DNA of 64,000 nt from the NCBI RefSeq assembly GCF_000186865.1, contig NW_008705573.1, forward strand, positions 64,373 to 128,372. Reading direction: 5' to 3'. This DNA comes from Aureococcus anophagefferens (lineage: Eukaryota > Sar > Pelagophyceae > Pelagomonadales > Pelagomonadaceae). How positions within the stretch are numbered: the stretch's first letter is position 1; the number at the start of each line of letters is the position of its first letter. Position numbers and translations under genes: made by a program. The notes below the pieces were generated by a model. That model saw nothing but the letters and a program-made list of their open reading frames with translations. It did no database searches and was not told the DNA's origin. Positions 31,408 to 41,701 of the stretch are shown here, in pieces.

Positions 31408-31803
31408 ATGCTCGGCCTGCGACGCTTCGCGCCGGCGCTGCTGCGGCCGGCGACCGCGACGGCGCCTGCGCAGGCCCCCGCCCGTTTTTTCCGCGCGACG
31501 CGGCCCGCGCTCGGCCTCGAGGAGTTCTACGACGCGCGGCACCGGTCGAAGGTGCCCGAGGACTTTGGCGGCGGGCGGGCCTGGGAGGCGAGCGAGCTGC
31601 GGCGCAAGTCCTTCGACGACCTGCACAAGCTCTGGTACGTGCTCTACAAGGAGCGGAACGTGCTCCTCACGGAGTCGGCGCGCGCGCGGCGCAACGTCAT
31701 GCGCATCAAGCACCCGCAGCGCAAGACCGCGGTCAAGCTCTCCATGGCGCGCATCAAGCAGGTCCTCGCGGAGAGGCGGCAGGCCTACCGCGACACGGAG
31801 TAG
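31408..31803 (+). CDS. MRPL47: Mitochondrial ribosomal protein uL29m (MRPL47)
   Basis: 131 residues. After an Arg/Ala-rich mitochondrial presequence ([14 protein letters not shown] ... ARFFRATR), the core reads [34 protein letters not shown] and [15 protein letters not shown], the diagnostic MRP-L47 signature. It belongs to the large subunit of the mitoribosome near the peptide exit. Length is normal for a short algal form. It is compact and intron-free. The 231-bp gap to the divergent kinase start is probably a shared promoter. Confidence 0.92.
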   Translation: MLGLRRFAPALLRPATATAPAQAPARFFRATRPALGLEEFYDARHRSKVPEDFGGGRAWEASELRRKSFDDLHKLWYVLYKERNVLLTESARARRNVMRIKHPQRKTAVKLSMARIKQVLAERRQAYRDTE

Positions 31804-31954
31804 GCGCCGCGGCCGCGGCCGCGCGCGACCTTTCGTAGGCTCGCGTTCGGCCTCGTAACGAGACGCGCTCCTTAGAGCGCTCCTTAGAACTTTTCGACCG
31901 CGACCCTGTCGCCGTAGACTGTCGCCGCCCGAAGAGTAAACAGAAGCGTGGTTA

Positions 31955-32950
31955 TCACTCGTGCTTCGCGGAGCCCGCCCACTTCCGGGGCGGCTTGCCG
32001 TTGGGGACGAACTGGCGGACGTTGCGCGGGCTCTTGTAGGTGCGGCAGGCCATGTCCCAGTACATGAAGAGGTGGCCGTAGTTGGACGTGAAGAGCTTGT
32101 GGTGGACGTGGTGGTCCGCGGCCGTGCCGAACTTGACGAGGTCGAAGAGCGGGTCCCAGAAGTGGTGCGTCTCGCTGTGGATGAGGCAGAGCCAGTTCGC
32201 GTAGACGGAACCAAAGGCCATGTAGGTCCAGACGTTGCAGTGGATGAGGTTCGCCGTCGCGTAGAGGGGGCCGACGATCATGATCAGCGTGTCCGGCAGC
32301 GACCCGTTGAAGGCGTCGAAGAGGCGCGGGTTCGTGAAGCGGTGGTGGGGCTTGTGGCTCTCCTGATAGATTTTCGGGTGGGCCTTGTGCTCGAGGCGGT
32401 GCATGCCGTACTGGAGGCAGTCCTGGAGCAGGAGGCAGCCGAGCACCCGGGCCCAGTCGACGCCGCCCTCGAAGCCGTAGTACGCGTGCGGCATGAGGCG
32501 CAGGAGCCACGTGAGCGACAGGTAGCCGCCGATGAGCACGAAGCCCTCGGGCTGGCTCAGGTGGGTCGCGGCGCCCTCGGCGTAGTCGTACCGGCGGTCC
32601 TCGTTCGGCTGGATGAGCACGAGCGGGCCGAGGCGCGTCGACCCGCGCCACCGCGCGTACTGGTACGCGAGCACGAAGAGCTGCCCGACGACGACGGCCA
32701 GGATGCCCAGGCTCAGCCCCAGCGGGCTCGGCGTCGCCGTCGACGCCGGGTCGTAGGCGTACCACGCCGCGGGGAAGACGCTCGCGTAGCGGTCCTTGAG
32801 GAGCAGCGGCAGCGCTACGAGGCCCGTCCAGAGGCCCGCGCCCCCGAGCGCCGCGACGCACCGGTCCTTCGCCGTCATCGTCGGCGCCGCGGGGATCTTC
32901 GCCTTCACCGCCTCCGTCTGCTGCGCGCCAAAGTCCGGCGTCTTGCACAT
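31955..32950 (-). CDS. Fatty acid hydroxylase / sterol desaturase superfamily membrane enzyme
   Basis: 331 residues, start ATG 32950. Several membrane helices (LWTGLVALPLLL; LGLSLGILAVVVGQLFVLAY; LIMIVGPLYATANLI) and the three His clusters of the diiron superfamily: HRLEHKAH, HKPHHRF and HHVHHKLF, plus HSETHH. These bind two irons that use O2 to hydroxylate or desaturate lipids. The substrate could be a sterol, sphingoid base or alkyl chain; the sequence does not decide. It is likely an ER enzyme; the C-terminus is basic (GSAKHE). It diverges from the coiled-coil gene at 33247. Confidence 0.88.
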   Translation of the reverse strand: MCKTPDFGAQQTEAVKAKIPAAPTMTAKDRCVAALGGAGLWTGLVALPLLLKDRYASVFPAAWYAYDPASTATPSPLGLSLGILAVVVGQLFVLAYQYARWRGSTRLGPLVLIQPNEDRRYDYAEGAATHLSQPEGFVLIGGYLSLTWLLRLMPHAYYGFEGGVDWARVLGCLLLQDCLQYGMHRLEHKAHPKIYQESHKPHHRFTNPRLFDAFNGSLPDTLIMIVGPLYATANLIHCNVWTYMAFGSVYANWLCLIHSETHHFWDPLFDLVKFGTAADHHVHHKLFTSNYGHLFMYWDMACRTYKSPRNVRQFVPNGKPPRKWAGSAKHE

Positions 32951-33246
32951 CTCGGCGGTCGGGGGCGGCGCGGCGGGCCGGGGCGGCGCGGCGCGGCGAG
33001 CTGAGGCGCTGGGGTCGGGCGCTTCGCGACGACGGTCGGTGGCGCCGCCGCACGGGACGCGCTGGTGGGCTCGAGGCGGCCGTGCACGGGCGTGGAACGA
33101 TGCGCTCGGGCGGCCAGCGTGGCGCGATGGCGGGCTTGTGGACGCGCCGTCTCAAAGACCCCCGGCGAGGGCTGCCCAACGCTCATCGTATCGAGGGTGG
33201 GAGACACTGTTCCGGCGCCGCGCCGGCGCTTGCCACCGCCGCCACC

Positions 33247-33996
33247 ATGGGGACCTCGACGAAGGACGCCATGGCGGAGTCGAAAAGAAAATCCATGGCC
33301 ATGCTCAACAGCATCGAGGACCAGGACCCCGAGGAGGCGCTGCGGCGGTACAGAGAACAGACGCAGCTCAACAAGCCGAAGGACGGGAAGCGCGTGTCCC
33401 TCATGGACCGCCAGTCTTCCGGCGGCCAGCAGGGCGGGGACGCCTTCAAGCAGTCGGAGCGCATCATCCGGAGCACGGCGGCCATGACCGACGGCCTCAA
33501 GGCCCGGCGGAGCAAGTGCCAGGACGAGATCGACGCGGACCGCGAGGCCCTCAAGATGCTCGAGAATCAGCTCCAGGAGTTCCAGCGCAAGTACGACATC
33601 GTCGCCGCGTCCTACGACGTCCGCGTCGCCGAGCGCGACCGGCTGCGGGGCGTCCTGGAGACGTCCAAGGCGAAGACGGACCAGCTGACCGTCGAGTGCT
33701 CCGAGTGGCGCGCGAAGAACCTGCGGGACACGGACCGGCACACGAAGCGCCTCGCGACGGAGACGCTGCGGGGCGCCCGGGGCTTCGGCTGCGACCCGGG
33801 CACGACCTGCACCGTGCGGGAGGCCCTGAGCCGGACGCGGTCGGGCGCGTCGCTCGCCGCGTCGCGCAAGATGGGCAAGTCCGCGGCGTCGCTGCCCCAC
33901 CTGCCGGGCTCCGCGGAGGCGGCCATGGCCAACCTCCTCGCGACGGCGACGGCGTCCGCGAAATCGCTCAAGGCGTCCAAGAGCGCGCTCCTGTGA
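33247..33996 (+). CDS. Coiled-coil protein of unknown function, 249 aa
   Basis: Start ATG 33247 sits in GCCACCATGG, the best start context here; an in-frame ATG at 33082 is weaker. A central coiled coil runs from about residue 75 to 165 (RSKCQDEIDADREALKMLEN; VRVAERDRLRGVLETSKAKT). The C-terminal tail is Ser/Lys/Ala-rich (SKSALL). No enzyme motif or membrane segment. Such short coiled coils occur in axonemal and cytoskeletal proteins of algae, but this is only a suggestion. Converges on the Orai-like/PH gene with 42 bp between stops. Confidence 0.65.
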   Translation: MGTSTKDAMAESKRKSMAMLNSIEDQDPEEALRRYREQTQLNKPKDGKRVSLMDRQSSGGQQGGDAFKQSERIIRSTAAMTDGLKARRSKCQDEIDADREALKMLENQLQEFQRKYDIVAASYDVRVAERDRLRGVLETSKAKTDQLTVECSEWRAKNLRDTDRHTKRLATETLRGARGFGCDPGTTCTVREALSRTRSGASLAASRKMGKSAASLPHLPGSAEAAMANLLATATASAKSLKASKSALL

Positions 33997-34038
33997 TACT
34001 CCTCCTCCCCCCTGTGCCCGTAAGACAAGGTCGATCGC

Positions 34039-35549
34039 TTACGCCGGGAGCTCGCTCGACGTCGCGCTCGGCGGCTCGCGGAAGCTCTCGGCGTGCTCGT
34101 GGGAGCCGCAGCAGCCCCGGAGGCGCCGGAGCCACGCGTCGCGATCGTCGTCGGACTCGCAGGAGAACTCCCAGCGCGCGCCGCCGTCCTCGACGACCGC
34201 GAAGCCCGGCGCGTAGGCCCGCAGGCGCCCCCGGCCGTCCCAGGCCTCCGCGCGGGCCACGCGCACGTCCGTGACGCCGCCGTCGTCCGCGAGCGCGAGG
34301 CGTTCGCAGGTCAGCGTCGCGGCGTACGTATGAAAGCCCGCGTTGAGCTTCAGGACCCCGGACGAGATGCGGCGCCCCCGCAGCGCGCCGCTCATGAGCG
34401 GCGTCGGCCGGAAGGCCGCGTGGGAGTTGCGCGAGATCGCGCGGACCCAGTCCGCGACGTCGTCGTCGCTCGCCGCGCAGAGCTCGAGCTCGTAGGCCTT
34501 GTCCCGGAGCTTGACGACGAAGGCGTGCCGCGTCGGCCCGTCGGCCGCGTCGACGGGCGCGCAGGTGATCGTCTCGCCGCTGAGCATGACGCTCCGGAGC
34601 ATGCGGCCGCCCTCGCGGTCGCGGTACGTCAGGGCCTGTGTGGAAACCAACCACTGGTTTGGGTGGTCCTGACCAAACTTGAGAATTCTCCAGCTCGGTC
34701 ATATCGAAGTCGATTCGGCTGATTTTTGGACGAATCGATTGCCCTTTTCAAGTTCTCGAAGCCCAGCCGAAGAGATTGTGTCAAAACATTCGAATACGCT
34801 CACATTGAAGTCGGATTGAATATTTTGGTTTCCACACAGGTCAGGGCCCCGTCCGCGACCTCGAAGAACCGCGTCGTCCAGTTCTTCCGCACGTGGCCGC
34901 GCTTCTGGAGGAGGCCCCGCTTCTCGAGCGCCGCGGGCGCGGCGCCGGCGGGCGGCGGCGCCGGCGGGGGCGCGTCCGGCGGCTTCGGCGCGGCGCCGGA
35001 GCCGGCCGCCTTCTCTTCCCCCAGCGCGAAGCGCCGCGCGAGCTGCCGCGAGCCGCGCCGCAGGGCGACGATGCCGCCGAGGACGAGCGCGGAGACGGGC
35101 GCGGCCACGGGCCACTCGTACTCGAACCACGCCAGACAGACGACGGTGCAGAAGAAGGAGTAGACGCCGAACAGAAACAGGCGCACGACGCGGTCGTGCT
35201 CGTCGCGCATGCCTTCCAGCGCCCGCGCGACGCTGCCCTCGGGCCCGCGGAGCGCGAGGCCCGGCCCGAGCATGGACGCGAGCGTCGAGAGGCAGACGAC
35301 CAGCACGTTCGCGCAGAGGCTGCCCGTCGCCGCGACCATGTAGGCGACGGACGTCGCGTGCAACTTGCTGTACTCGCCGATCTGCTCCGCCTCGAGGCCG
35401 AAGACCATGAACACGAAGCCGGCGAGTAGAGCCGACACCGTCGCCATGAGCGTGAAGTTGTCCTTAAAGTGCGTGATCTCCGCGTACTGGACCTCGAGCA
35501 CCTGCTGGCTGTCCTGGCCGTGGATGAGGCGGATGTTCCGCTTGAGCAT
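34039..35549 (-). CDS. Orai-like four-helix channel domain fused to two PH-like domains, split by an introner
   Basis: Exons 35549-34848 and 34635-34039 (432 residues). The N-terminal four-helix segment resembles Orai: TM1 TVSALLAGFVFMVFGLEAEQ (compare SALLSGF ... VEV), TM2 GSLCANVLVVCLSTLASML, a loop with GMRDEHDRVV, TM3 FLFGVYSFFCTVVCLAWF, TM4 APVSALVLGGIVALRR. A Pro-rich linker leads to a PH domain (GLLQKRGHVRKNWTTRFFEV ... DVADWVRAISRN), followed by a second PH-like repeat (GVLKLNAGFHTYAATLTCE ... AWLRRLRG). The intron splits the first PH domain between GA and LTYRD. PH domains read membrane phosphoinositides; a store- or lipid-controlled channel is inferred. Another four-helix membrane family is possible. 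Confidence 0.65.
34636..34839. mobile_element. Introner element B (204 bp) acting as an intron
   Basis: Perfect 15-bp terminal inverted repeats (CTGTGTGGAAACCAA) and a perfect 8-bp duplication GTCAGGGC (34628-34635, 34840-34847). Host gene on the minus strand; intron 34847-34636 with GC donor (GCCCTGAC, from the duplication) and CAG acceptor (element end). Restored coding sequence: DGALTYRD. The GT two bases inside the element end would leave 10 extra bases and break the frame, so GC-AG is favoured. The interior closely matches element A. Confidence 0.93.
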
Positions 35550-35761
35550 GATGCCTCACGCCACGAGCGCGGTGTCCGAGGAGTCCCCGCGAGCCTCGGC
35601 GCGTCGCGCTCCTCTCGAGAGCGTCACGTTCTGTTTGATGGCGCTGGGGATGCCTCACGCCATTGCGAGGAGGCAGCCCCTACATACACAAAGTTTACCT
35701 TCATCGCCGACATATTTTGCCACTCCGATGGCCAAGAGTTTTATAGCGTGAGCACACACCG

Positions 35762-37021
35762 ATGGGCGCCAAAAGCGCGATGCGCCGCGGCCCCAGCCCG
35801 TCGTCACTCGTGACCTTCCTCCTCGTCGTCGCCGGCGCCTACGTCGGCTACGCCCTGTGCTGGCAGACGTCGCCGCCGCCGCCGGCCCTCGACTACGCGG
35901 ACCGCGTCGCCGCCTACTGCTCGGCGCCCGTCGACGCCGGCGACGAGGGCGGCGAGGGCCTCGTCGCGGCGACGGTCGTCGTCCGCCACGGCGCGCGGTC
36001 CGCGATCCACGACCCGCCGGGGACGGGGCGCGCGGACGTCTTCGACTGCTCGCTCCCCGCTCGCGTCGCGGCCGTCGCCTCGCGCTGGCCGCGCGCGAAG
36101 CGCTTCCGGGCGGCGACGCGCGGCTGGCACCGCTGCGCCGAGGGCCAGCTCGTCGCGCGCGGCTACGACCAGCACCTGCGGCTCGGCGCGTTCCTCCGGC
36201 GCGCCTACGGCGCCGCGGACCGCGCGTGGACGGCGTCCGCGCGGGCGACGGACTACGCGCGCACGCGCGCGTCGGCCGCGAGCCTGCTGACCGCCTTCCT
36301 CGACGACGCCGCCGCCGCGGACGTGTCGGCGCGGTCCGACCCCGCGACGGAGCCCATGTTCGGCGTCGAGGGCGAGGACGGGCGGGGCCTGCCCTGCGCC
36401 GCGGGCGCGGCCGCGGCCCGGGCCCAGCGCGCGGCCTGGGCGACGCCCGCGGCCGACGCCGCGGCCATCACCGCCGCGCTGCCGACGCTGCCCGGAGATT
36501 TCCGGCCCACGGAGGTCGCGGACGCGGCCTACTCGCGGGCCTGCGAGCTCGCGAGGCCGCTCTGCGTCGCCGGCGACGAATGCCTCGCCGGCGACGCCGC
36601 GAACCGCGTCTTCGACGCCGCGGACCGCTACTACGCGGCCCGCTACGGCGGCGCCGCCGGCGGCGCGCTCGCCGCGCGCCTCGGCATGCACCCGCTCCTG
36701 GAGGAGATCGTCGCGGGCTTCCGGCGGACGCTCGCGGCGGAGGACGCGGACGTGCTGCGCGTCTTCGCGGGCCACGACACGGTCGTCGCGCCGCTGCTGA
36801 GCGCGCTCGGGGCCTACGACGGCGTCTGGCCGCCGCTCGCGTCGCGCGTCGTCTTCGAGCTCTACGAGGGGCCCGCGGTGCGCGTGCTCTTCAACGGCCG
36901 CGCCGTCTCCGTCGACGGCTGCCCGCCCGCGCCCCGCTACTGCCCCCTCGGCGCCTTCGAGGCCGCCGTCGCCGCGCTCCTCGGCGGCGCGCCGACTTTC
37001 GAGGCCGCGTGCGCGGCCTAG
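35762..37021 (+). CDS. Histidine acid phosphatase, secreted or membrane-anchored
   Basis: 419 residues. A hydrophobic signal anchor at about residues 18-38 (TFLLVVAGAYVGYALCW) is followed by the catalytic RHGARS at residues 75-80 (His 76 is phosphorylated) and the proton donor HD in AGHDTVVAP (residues 338-339). Cys residues in the luminal domain suit disulfides. This branch-2 histidine phosphatase fold covers acid phosphatases, phytases and 2-phosphoxylose phosphatases; the layout and single N-terminal anchor resemble the Golgi 2-phosphoxylose type. The substrate is not shown. In nutrient-limited algae such enzymes may release phosphate. Confidence 0.85.
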   Translation: MGAKSAMRRGPSPSSLVTFLLVVAGAYVGYALCWQTSPPPPALDYADRVAAYCSAPVDAGDEGGEGLVAATVVVRHGARSAIHDPPGTGRADVFDCSLPARVAAVASRWPRAKRFRAATRGWHRCAEGQLVARGYDQHLRLGAFLRRAYGAADRAWTASARATDYARTRASAASLLTAFLDDAAAADVSARSDPATEPMFGVEGEDGRGLPCAAGAAAARAQRAAWATPAADAAAITAALPTLPGDFRPTEVADAAYSRACELARPLCVAGDECLAGDAANRVFDAADRYYAARYGGAAGGALAARLGMHPLLEEIVAGFRRTLAAEDADVLRVFAGHDTVVAPLLSALGAYDGVWPPLASRVVFELYEGPAVRVLFNGRAVSVDGCPPAPRYCPLGAFEAAVAALLGGAPTFEAACAA

Positions 37022-37119
37022 GAATGTCTGTTTTTTTATTTTCGAACAAAGGCGGTTTACGGCGAATGGCTAATTTTGAAACGCTGCAGGCTGCGAAAGC
37101 CTCGCGTTTTGGGGGTCCT

Positions 37120-39862
37120 TCAGGTGAAGGAGAGGACGGAGACGAGGTCCGCGTAGGCGTCCGCGGCGCCGCGGTCGTCGTCGCCGCCGCGGTCGTCGTC
37201 GGTGGCGAGGCCCGGCAGGCAGGCGACGCCGCAGTGCTCCGTGTCGATGATCGCCGCCGACATCGGGCTCCGCGGCGGCGACGCCGTCGACCCGGCCGGC
37301 GACCCCGCCGGCGAGCTCGCGCGGACGTCGACGACGTCGAAGCCGTCGGCCGAGACCTCGCAGGACGGCGCGAGCCCCGGCGGCGACGCGTCGCCGGCCG
37401 CGTCGTCCTCGCCGCCGTCGTCGAAGCGGAGCGGCTCCGCGGCAAGACCGTCCGGCGGGGCCGCCGGCGGCGACGCGCCCGTGGCCGCGTGCTTGTGGTG
37501 GCGGTTGAGCGAGAAGAGGTCGAGGACGTGGGAGAACGAGTCGTTGATCGACGTCCGCCCCCGCCGCGCGGCCTTGGCCAGGTCGTCGCTGAACACGGAC
37601 CCGGAGTCGGCGATGCGCGCGATGGACAGCGAGCCGTTGCCGTGCTTTGGCCTACTCGACACGGGCGACACGGCGCCGGCGTCGTTGAAGCCGTCGCGCG
37701 CGAGCACGTGGTACGCCGCGGACACGTTCGTCGGGAAGACGAGGAAGAGGAAGACGCCCGCCATGATCACCGAGGGCACGACGATGCCCGCCGAGAGGAG
37801 CACGTGGCGGTAGAACTCGCGCGACGACGGCGAGTCGTCGGACGTGTCGACCTTGCGCGCGAGCGTCACGAGGAAGATGACCGTCAGGAGGAAGGCGCAC
37901 GTCTCGCCGATCGTGTTGTCGTGCTCCTCGACGAAGGGCTTCGTGTAGTTGATGAGGTAGAGGAAGCAGATGGACACGAAGAGCGCGACGAAGAGCTGCG
38001 CCGCCTCGCCCCGGGCGATGAGCACGATGAACCCCGCGAGAAACAGGCGCCGCCCGCAGTCCACGGGCTCCCAGAACCAGGCGTGCGGCTTGTACTCGCG
38101 AAATAAGAACTCGAGGGGCTCGAGCTCCTTGAACTTGTCGCGCATGCGCTGCTGCTGGAGGATGATCGCGTCCCTCAGATTCGTCAGCAGCGTCGTCGTC
38201 GTCTCCTCCGGGTTGTGCTCGATCTCGCGCGCGAGGAGCGCCGTCAGGCCCACGAGGCGGTGCCGCGCGTCGATGAAGGGCCGCGGGCTCAGGTCGAAGC
38301 GCAGCCGCCACAGCAGCACGAAGAAGAAGAGGGGGATCGCCGGGTAGATGGCGCAGCAGAGGCCCGCGTAGACGACGACGCGCTGCCGCTCCGCCGAGTC
38401 GCAGCGCACGCGGCTGTCGACGGTCATGACGTACGCGTAGCGGTGGTCGCTTTCGTCGTAGTCGAAGCGGTCGCAGGAGAAGGTCCAGAAGATGAACACG
38501 GAGATCGACGGGAAGACGAGGTAGAGCAGCCCGATGGACGCGCCCGTCGCCGCGGGCCGCTTGAGGCCCCGCGCCCACAGCGTCGACAGCCACAGCAGCC
38601 CGATGACCGCCAACGGCCAGAGCGTCGCCGCGTGGAGCCGCGACTCGAAGGTGCCCAGCGCGCAGTTGAACGGGAAGGAACGCGACGGCGTCGAAGTTGA
38701 CGAAGACAGAAGCGCCAGTAGTTGCTGAACATCGTCGGGAACTTGCCGTCCAGGTTCAGCTCCATCGCCGCGCAGATCTGGCAGAACGCGACGACGGACT
38801 TGATCTTCGGCCGCACGTAGTTCCAGACCCTGCTCTTGTAGTCCGTGCTTTCGAGGGACACCTGGAGCGGGTCCAGCTTGCCCTTGGTCTCCTTGAGGAG
38901 CCGGTGGCCCACGGCGAGAATCCGCATGACGTGCGCGCGGCGGTACCGCATCGCGCAGGCCCCCATGAGCGCCAAGAAACGCCAGCACGCCCAGGAAGAC
39001 GCAGAGCAGCCGCACGTGGCGCGCGGGCAGCGTGTCGCCGTTGCACTCCGTGCAGCCCAGGCTCCGCTTCGAGCCGTCCATCGCGCGGCTGCCCGCGTAG
39101 TAGCCCTTCTCGCAGATGCGGCAGAGGGGCCCCTGCGTCGCGTGGCGGCAGAGGCCGTCGCCCGTCGCCGCGCCGCCGGAGCAGTCGTCGCGGTGGTCGC
39201 ACTCCTCGACGTCGTCCGACGACGGCGTCGCGCGCCACCAGCCCCGCTTCACGGGCAGCGTGGCGATCGTCGTCCCCATGGGGCAGGAGCGCACGCCCGC
39301 GACGTCGCAGGACTTGCAGGACGGCGCGTCCTCGCCCGGCGCCGCGTCGTAGAAGCCCGCGGCGCAGACGCAGCCCCCCGCGCCGGGCTCGCTGCCCTCG
39401 CCCGCGGCCAGCGAGCACTGCGCGCACTGGAAGGACCCGTTCCTGCTGTACATGTTCGCGGGGCACATGGCGCAGGTGCTCGCGGCGATGGTGAGCCCCA
39501 CGCCGTCGACGGCCTTGCGCGGGTCCGTCGCGTAGTAGCCGACGTCGCAGACGCCGCACGATTTGGCGCCGGCCGTCGCGCTGTCGGCCCGTCCCGCACC
39601 AGCGGCAGGGCAGGAAGGGCGTGTCCATGGCGTACGCGCCCGGCGGGCACGTGAAGTTGAAGGCCTCGCCGACGGCCGCCTGGAGTTGGTCCAGCGGGTC
39701 GACATACTCCTGCGTCGCGTTGCTGGCGGTCGCGTTCCCGAACGCCTCCGACGCGCCCGTCGGCGCGAGCGTCGCGTTCGCGGGCGACGACGCGTTCTCC
39801 GCCGCCGCGGAGGCGAGTGAGGCGACGACCAGCCCCCACGCGGCCGCCTGGGGCAGCCGCAT
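37120..39862 (-). pseudogene. Cys-rich, multi-transmembrane surface protein with several frame breaks
   Basis: Start ATG 39862 (MRLPQAAAWGLVVASLASAA, signal peptide). The luminal part has GCC2/GCC3-type Cys repeats (CPPGAYAM ... CGVCDVGYY, CPANMYSRNGSFQCAQC, CRICEKGYY). At least seven membrane helices follow (VRLLCVFLGVLAFL, ALMGACAMRYRR, PLAVIGLLWLSTLW, FPSISVFIFW, LFLAGFIVLIARG, LFVALFVSICFLYL, FLLTVIFLVTLAR) and a long Ser/Asp-rich cytosolic tail. Such GCC2-multi-TM proteins are common in stramenopiles and may be sensors or adhesins. The frame changes at about 39580, 38985, 38710 and 38690; each needs one base added or removed, most within short runs (G, T, C). Either the assembly is poor here or the gene is decaying. 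No introns fit. Confidence 0.65.
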
Positions 39863-40016
39863 CGGGCCCGTTCCCCGAGAAGAAATTATTGGACGTTGGA
39901 AACAGTGCACCATAATATTATTGCTGTTTTTGGGCGGGCTCGAGCTCCTAGGCCTCCGAGACTTCCTCCGAGGCGCGGGCTCTTACTAGCCCCCCCCAGG
40001 CGTGCTTCTTCTTGGC

Positions 40017-41585
40017 TCAGGGGTCGGTGACGAGGGCGACGGCCGCCGCGTCGGGCCCGCCGGCCTCCGTGGCGTCGAGCCAGTCCGTGAGCTTGGCGAT
40101 CTGCTCCCGCTGCGCGCGCTTCGACGTGCCGCCGGCCGCGTCGCGGGACTCGGCGGACCGCTCGAAGTCCCAGAGCGCGGCGATGGTCGCGTCGTCGTCG
40201 TCCCCAAAGGCCGGGTGGAGGCCCGCGAGCTGGGCCTTGGTGAGCCCCGCGAGCGTCGTGCCCTCGGCCTCGGCGAGGCGCACGGCCGCGCCGGCGACGT
40301 GGTGCGTCTCGCGGAAGGGGACGCCGTGGGCGCGCACCAAGTGCTCCGCCAGGTCCGTCGCGAGCATGGCCGGCTCGAGCGCGCCGCGCATGCGGTCCGC
40401 GTCGATGGCCGTCGTCTCGACGACGCCCTTGGCGATGCGCAGCGCGACCTTCAACGTGCGCGCCGCGTCGAAGACGGGCTCCTTGTCCTCCTGCAGGTCC
40501 TTGTTGTAGGCCGCCGGCGTCGACGCGAGGAGCGCCGTCAGCGCCGCCTGGTGGCCCATGAGCCGCGCGGACTTGCCCCGGAGGAGCTCCAGCGCGTCGG
40601 GATTCCGCTTCTGCGGCATGAGCGACGACCCCGTGGAGTAGGCCTCGCCGAACTTGACGAAGGCGAACTCGCGCGTGCCGTAGACGATCAAGTCCTCCGC
40701 CCAGCGGCTCAGGTGGACGCCCGTGAGCGCCGCCCATTGGCAGAACTCGATCGCGAAATCGCGGTCCGACACGGAGTCGACGGAGTTCGGCGTCGGCCCG
40801 CCGCCGAACTTGAGGTCCGCAGCGAGGAGGTCGCGGTCCCCGGGCCCGAAGAAGGGGTGGCCCGCGAGCGCGCCCGAGCCCAGCGGGCACCGGTCCGACC
40901 GCTCGAAGACGCCGTCGAGCCGCTCCAAGTCGCGCGTCCACGCCCACGCGTGGCTCAGCGTCCAGTGGCTGAAGCGGATGGGCTGGGCCCGCTGGAGGTG
41001 CGTGTAGCCCGGCATGAGCGCGTCGACGCTCTCGTCGCGCGCCGCGACGTCGCGCGCGGCCTCGATGAGCGCCCGGAGGTCCGCGCGGAGCCCGTAGACC
41101 TCCGCGCGGAGCCAGAGCCGCAGGTCCGTCGCGACCTGGTCGTTGCGGCTGCGGCCCGTGTGGAGCCGCCCCGCCGTGTCGCCGCCGATGTGCTCGCCGA
41201 GGCGCCGCTCGTTGGCCGTGTGGATGTCCTCGTCGCCGTCGACCTCCTCGAACGCGCCCGCGGCCCACTCCGCGCGCGTGAGGCTCAGGCCCCGGGCCAT
41301 GTCCGCGGCCTGCGCCGCGTCGAGCTGGCCGCAGCGCTCGAGGGCCTTGGCGTAGGCCTGGGACCCGCAGACGTCGGCGGCCCAGAGCTTCTTGTCGAAG
41401 GGCAGGCTGTTGTTGAAGACCTCCATCATGGGGTCCGTGGCCACGCCGAAGGCGCCGCCCCAGAGCTTCTTCGGCTTGTCGTCGCCGCCGCCGGAGGCGA
41501 GCGCGCGCTTGCTCATGGCCGTCGAGCGCAGGCGCGCGAGACGCGACGCGCGCAGCATATGCAATGCGAGGTGCTGCGAGAGCAT
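40017..41585 (-). CDS. ASL: Argininosuccinate lyase
   Basis: 522 residues. Splits argininosuccinate into arginine and fumarate, the last step of arginine synthesis and part of the urea cycle. Signature GSSLMPQKRNPD, active-site HTGRSRNDQVATD, and PGYTHLQRAQPI with the catalytic His are all intact. Length is about 460 residues after a roughly 25-45 residue leader (MLSQHLALHMLRASRLARLR) that looks like a mitochondrial or plastid presequence; ATG 41516 (MSKRALASGG) is the alternative start without it. There is no fusion to an acetyltransferase. Diatoms and pelagophytes have a urea cycle, so this gene may serve nitrogen turnover. Confidence 0.95.
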   Translation of the reverse strand: MLSQHLALHMLRASRLARLRSTAMSKRALASGGGDDKPKKLWGGAFGVATDPMMEVFNNSLPFDKKLWAADVCGSQAYAKALERCGQLDAAQAADMARGLSLTRAEWAAGAFEEVDGDEDIHTANERRLGEHIGGDTAGRLHTGRSRNDQVATDLRLWLRAEVYGLRADLRALIEAARDVAARDESVDALMPGYTHLQRAQPIRFSHWTLSHAWAWTRDLERLDGVFERSDRCPLGSGALAGHPFFGPGDRDLLAADLKFGGGPTPNSVDSVSDRDFAIEFCQWAALTGVHLSRWAEDLIVYGTREFAFVKFGEAYSTGSSLMPQKRNPDALELLRGKSARLMGHQAALTALLASTPAAYNKDLQEDKEPVFDAARTLKVALRIAKGVVETTAIDADRMRGALEPAMLATDLAEHLVRAHGVPFRETHHVAGAAVRLAEAEGTTLAGLTKAQLAGLHPAFGDDDDATIAALWDFERSAESRDAAGGTSKRAQREQIAKLTDWLDATEAGGPDAAAVALVTDP

Positions 41586-41701
41586 CGAGGCGACCGGCGA
41601 TTGGCTGATCGCTCTTGAGGTCGCCCTTGCATGGGCATTGACGAGGACTTGATGCGATGGTCGACGTCTGAGAACACGGGGCAGCCTCGTGATCCGTCGC
41701 C

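Noticed and set aside
35857..38106. 749-codon open frame spanning two genes
   Set aside because: Runs out of frame through the phosphatase gene and antisense through the next gene; no motif.
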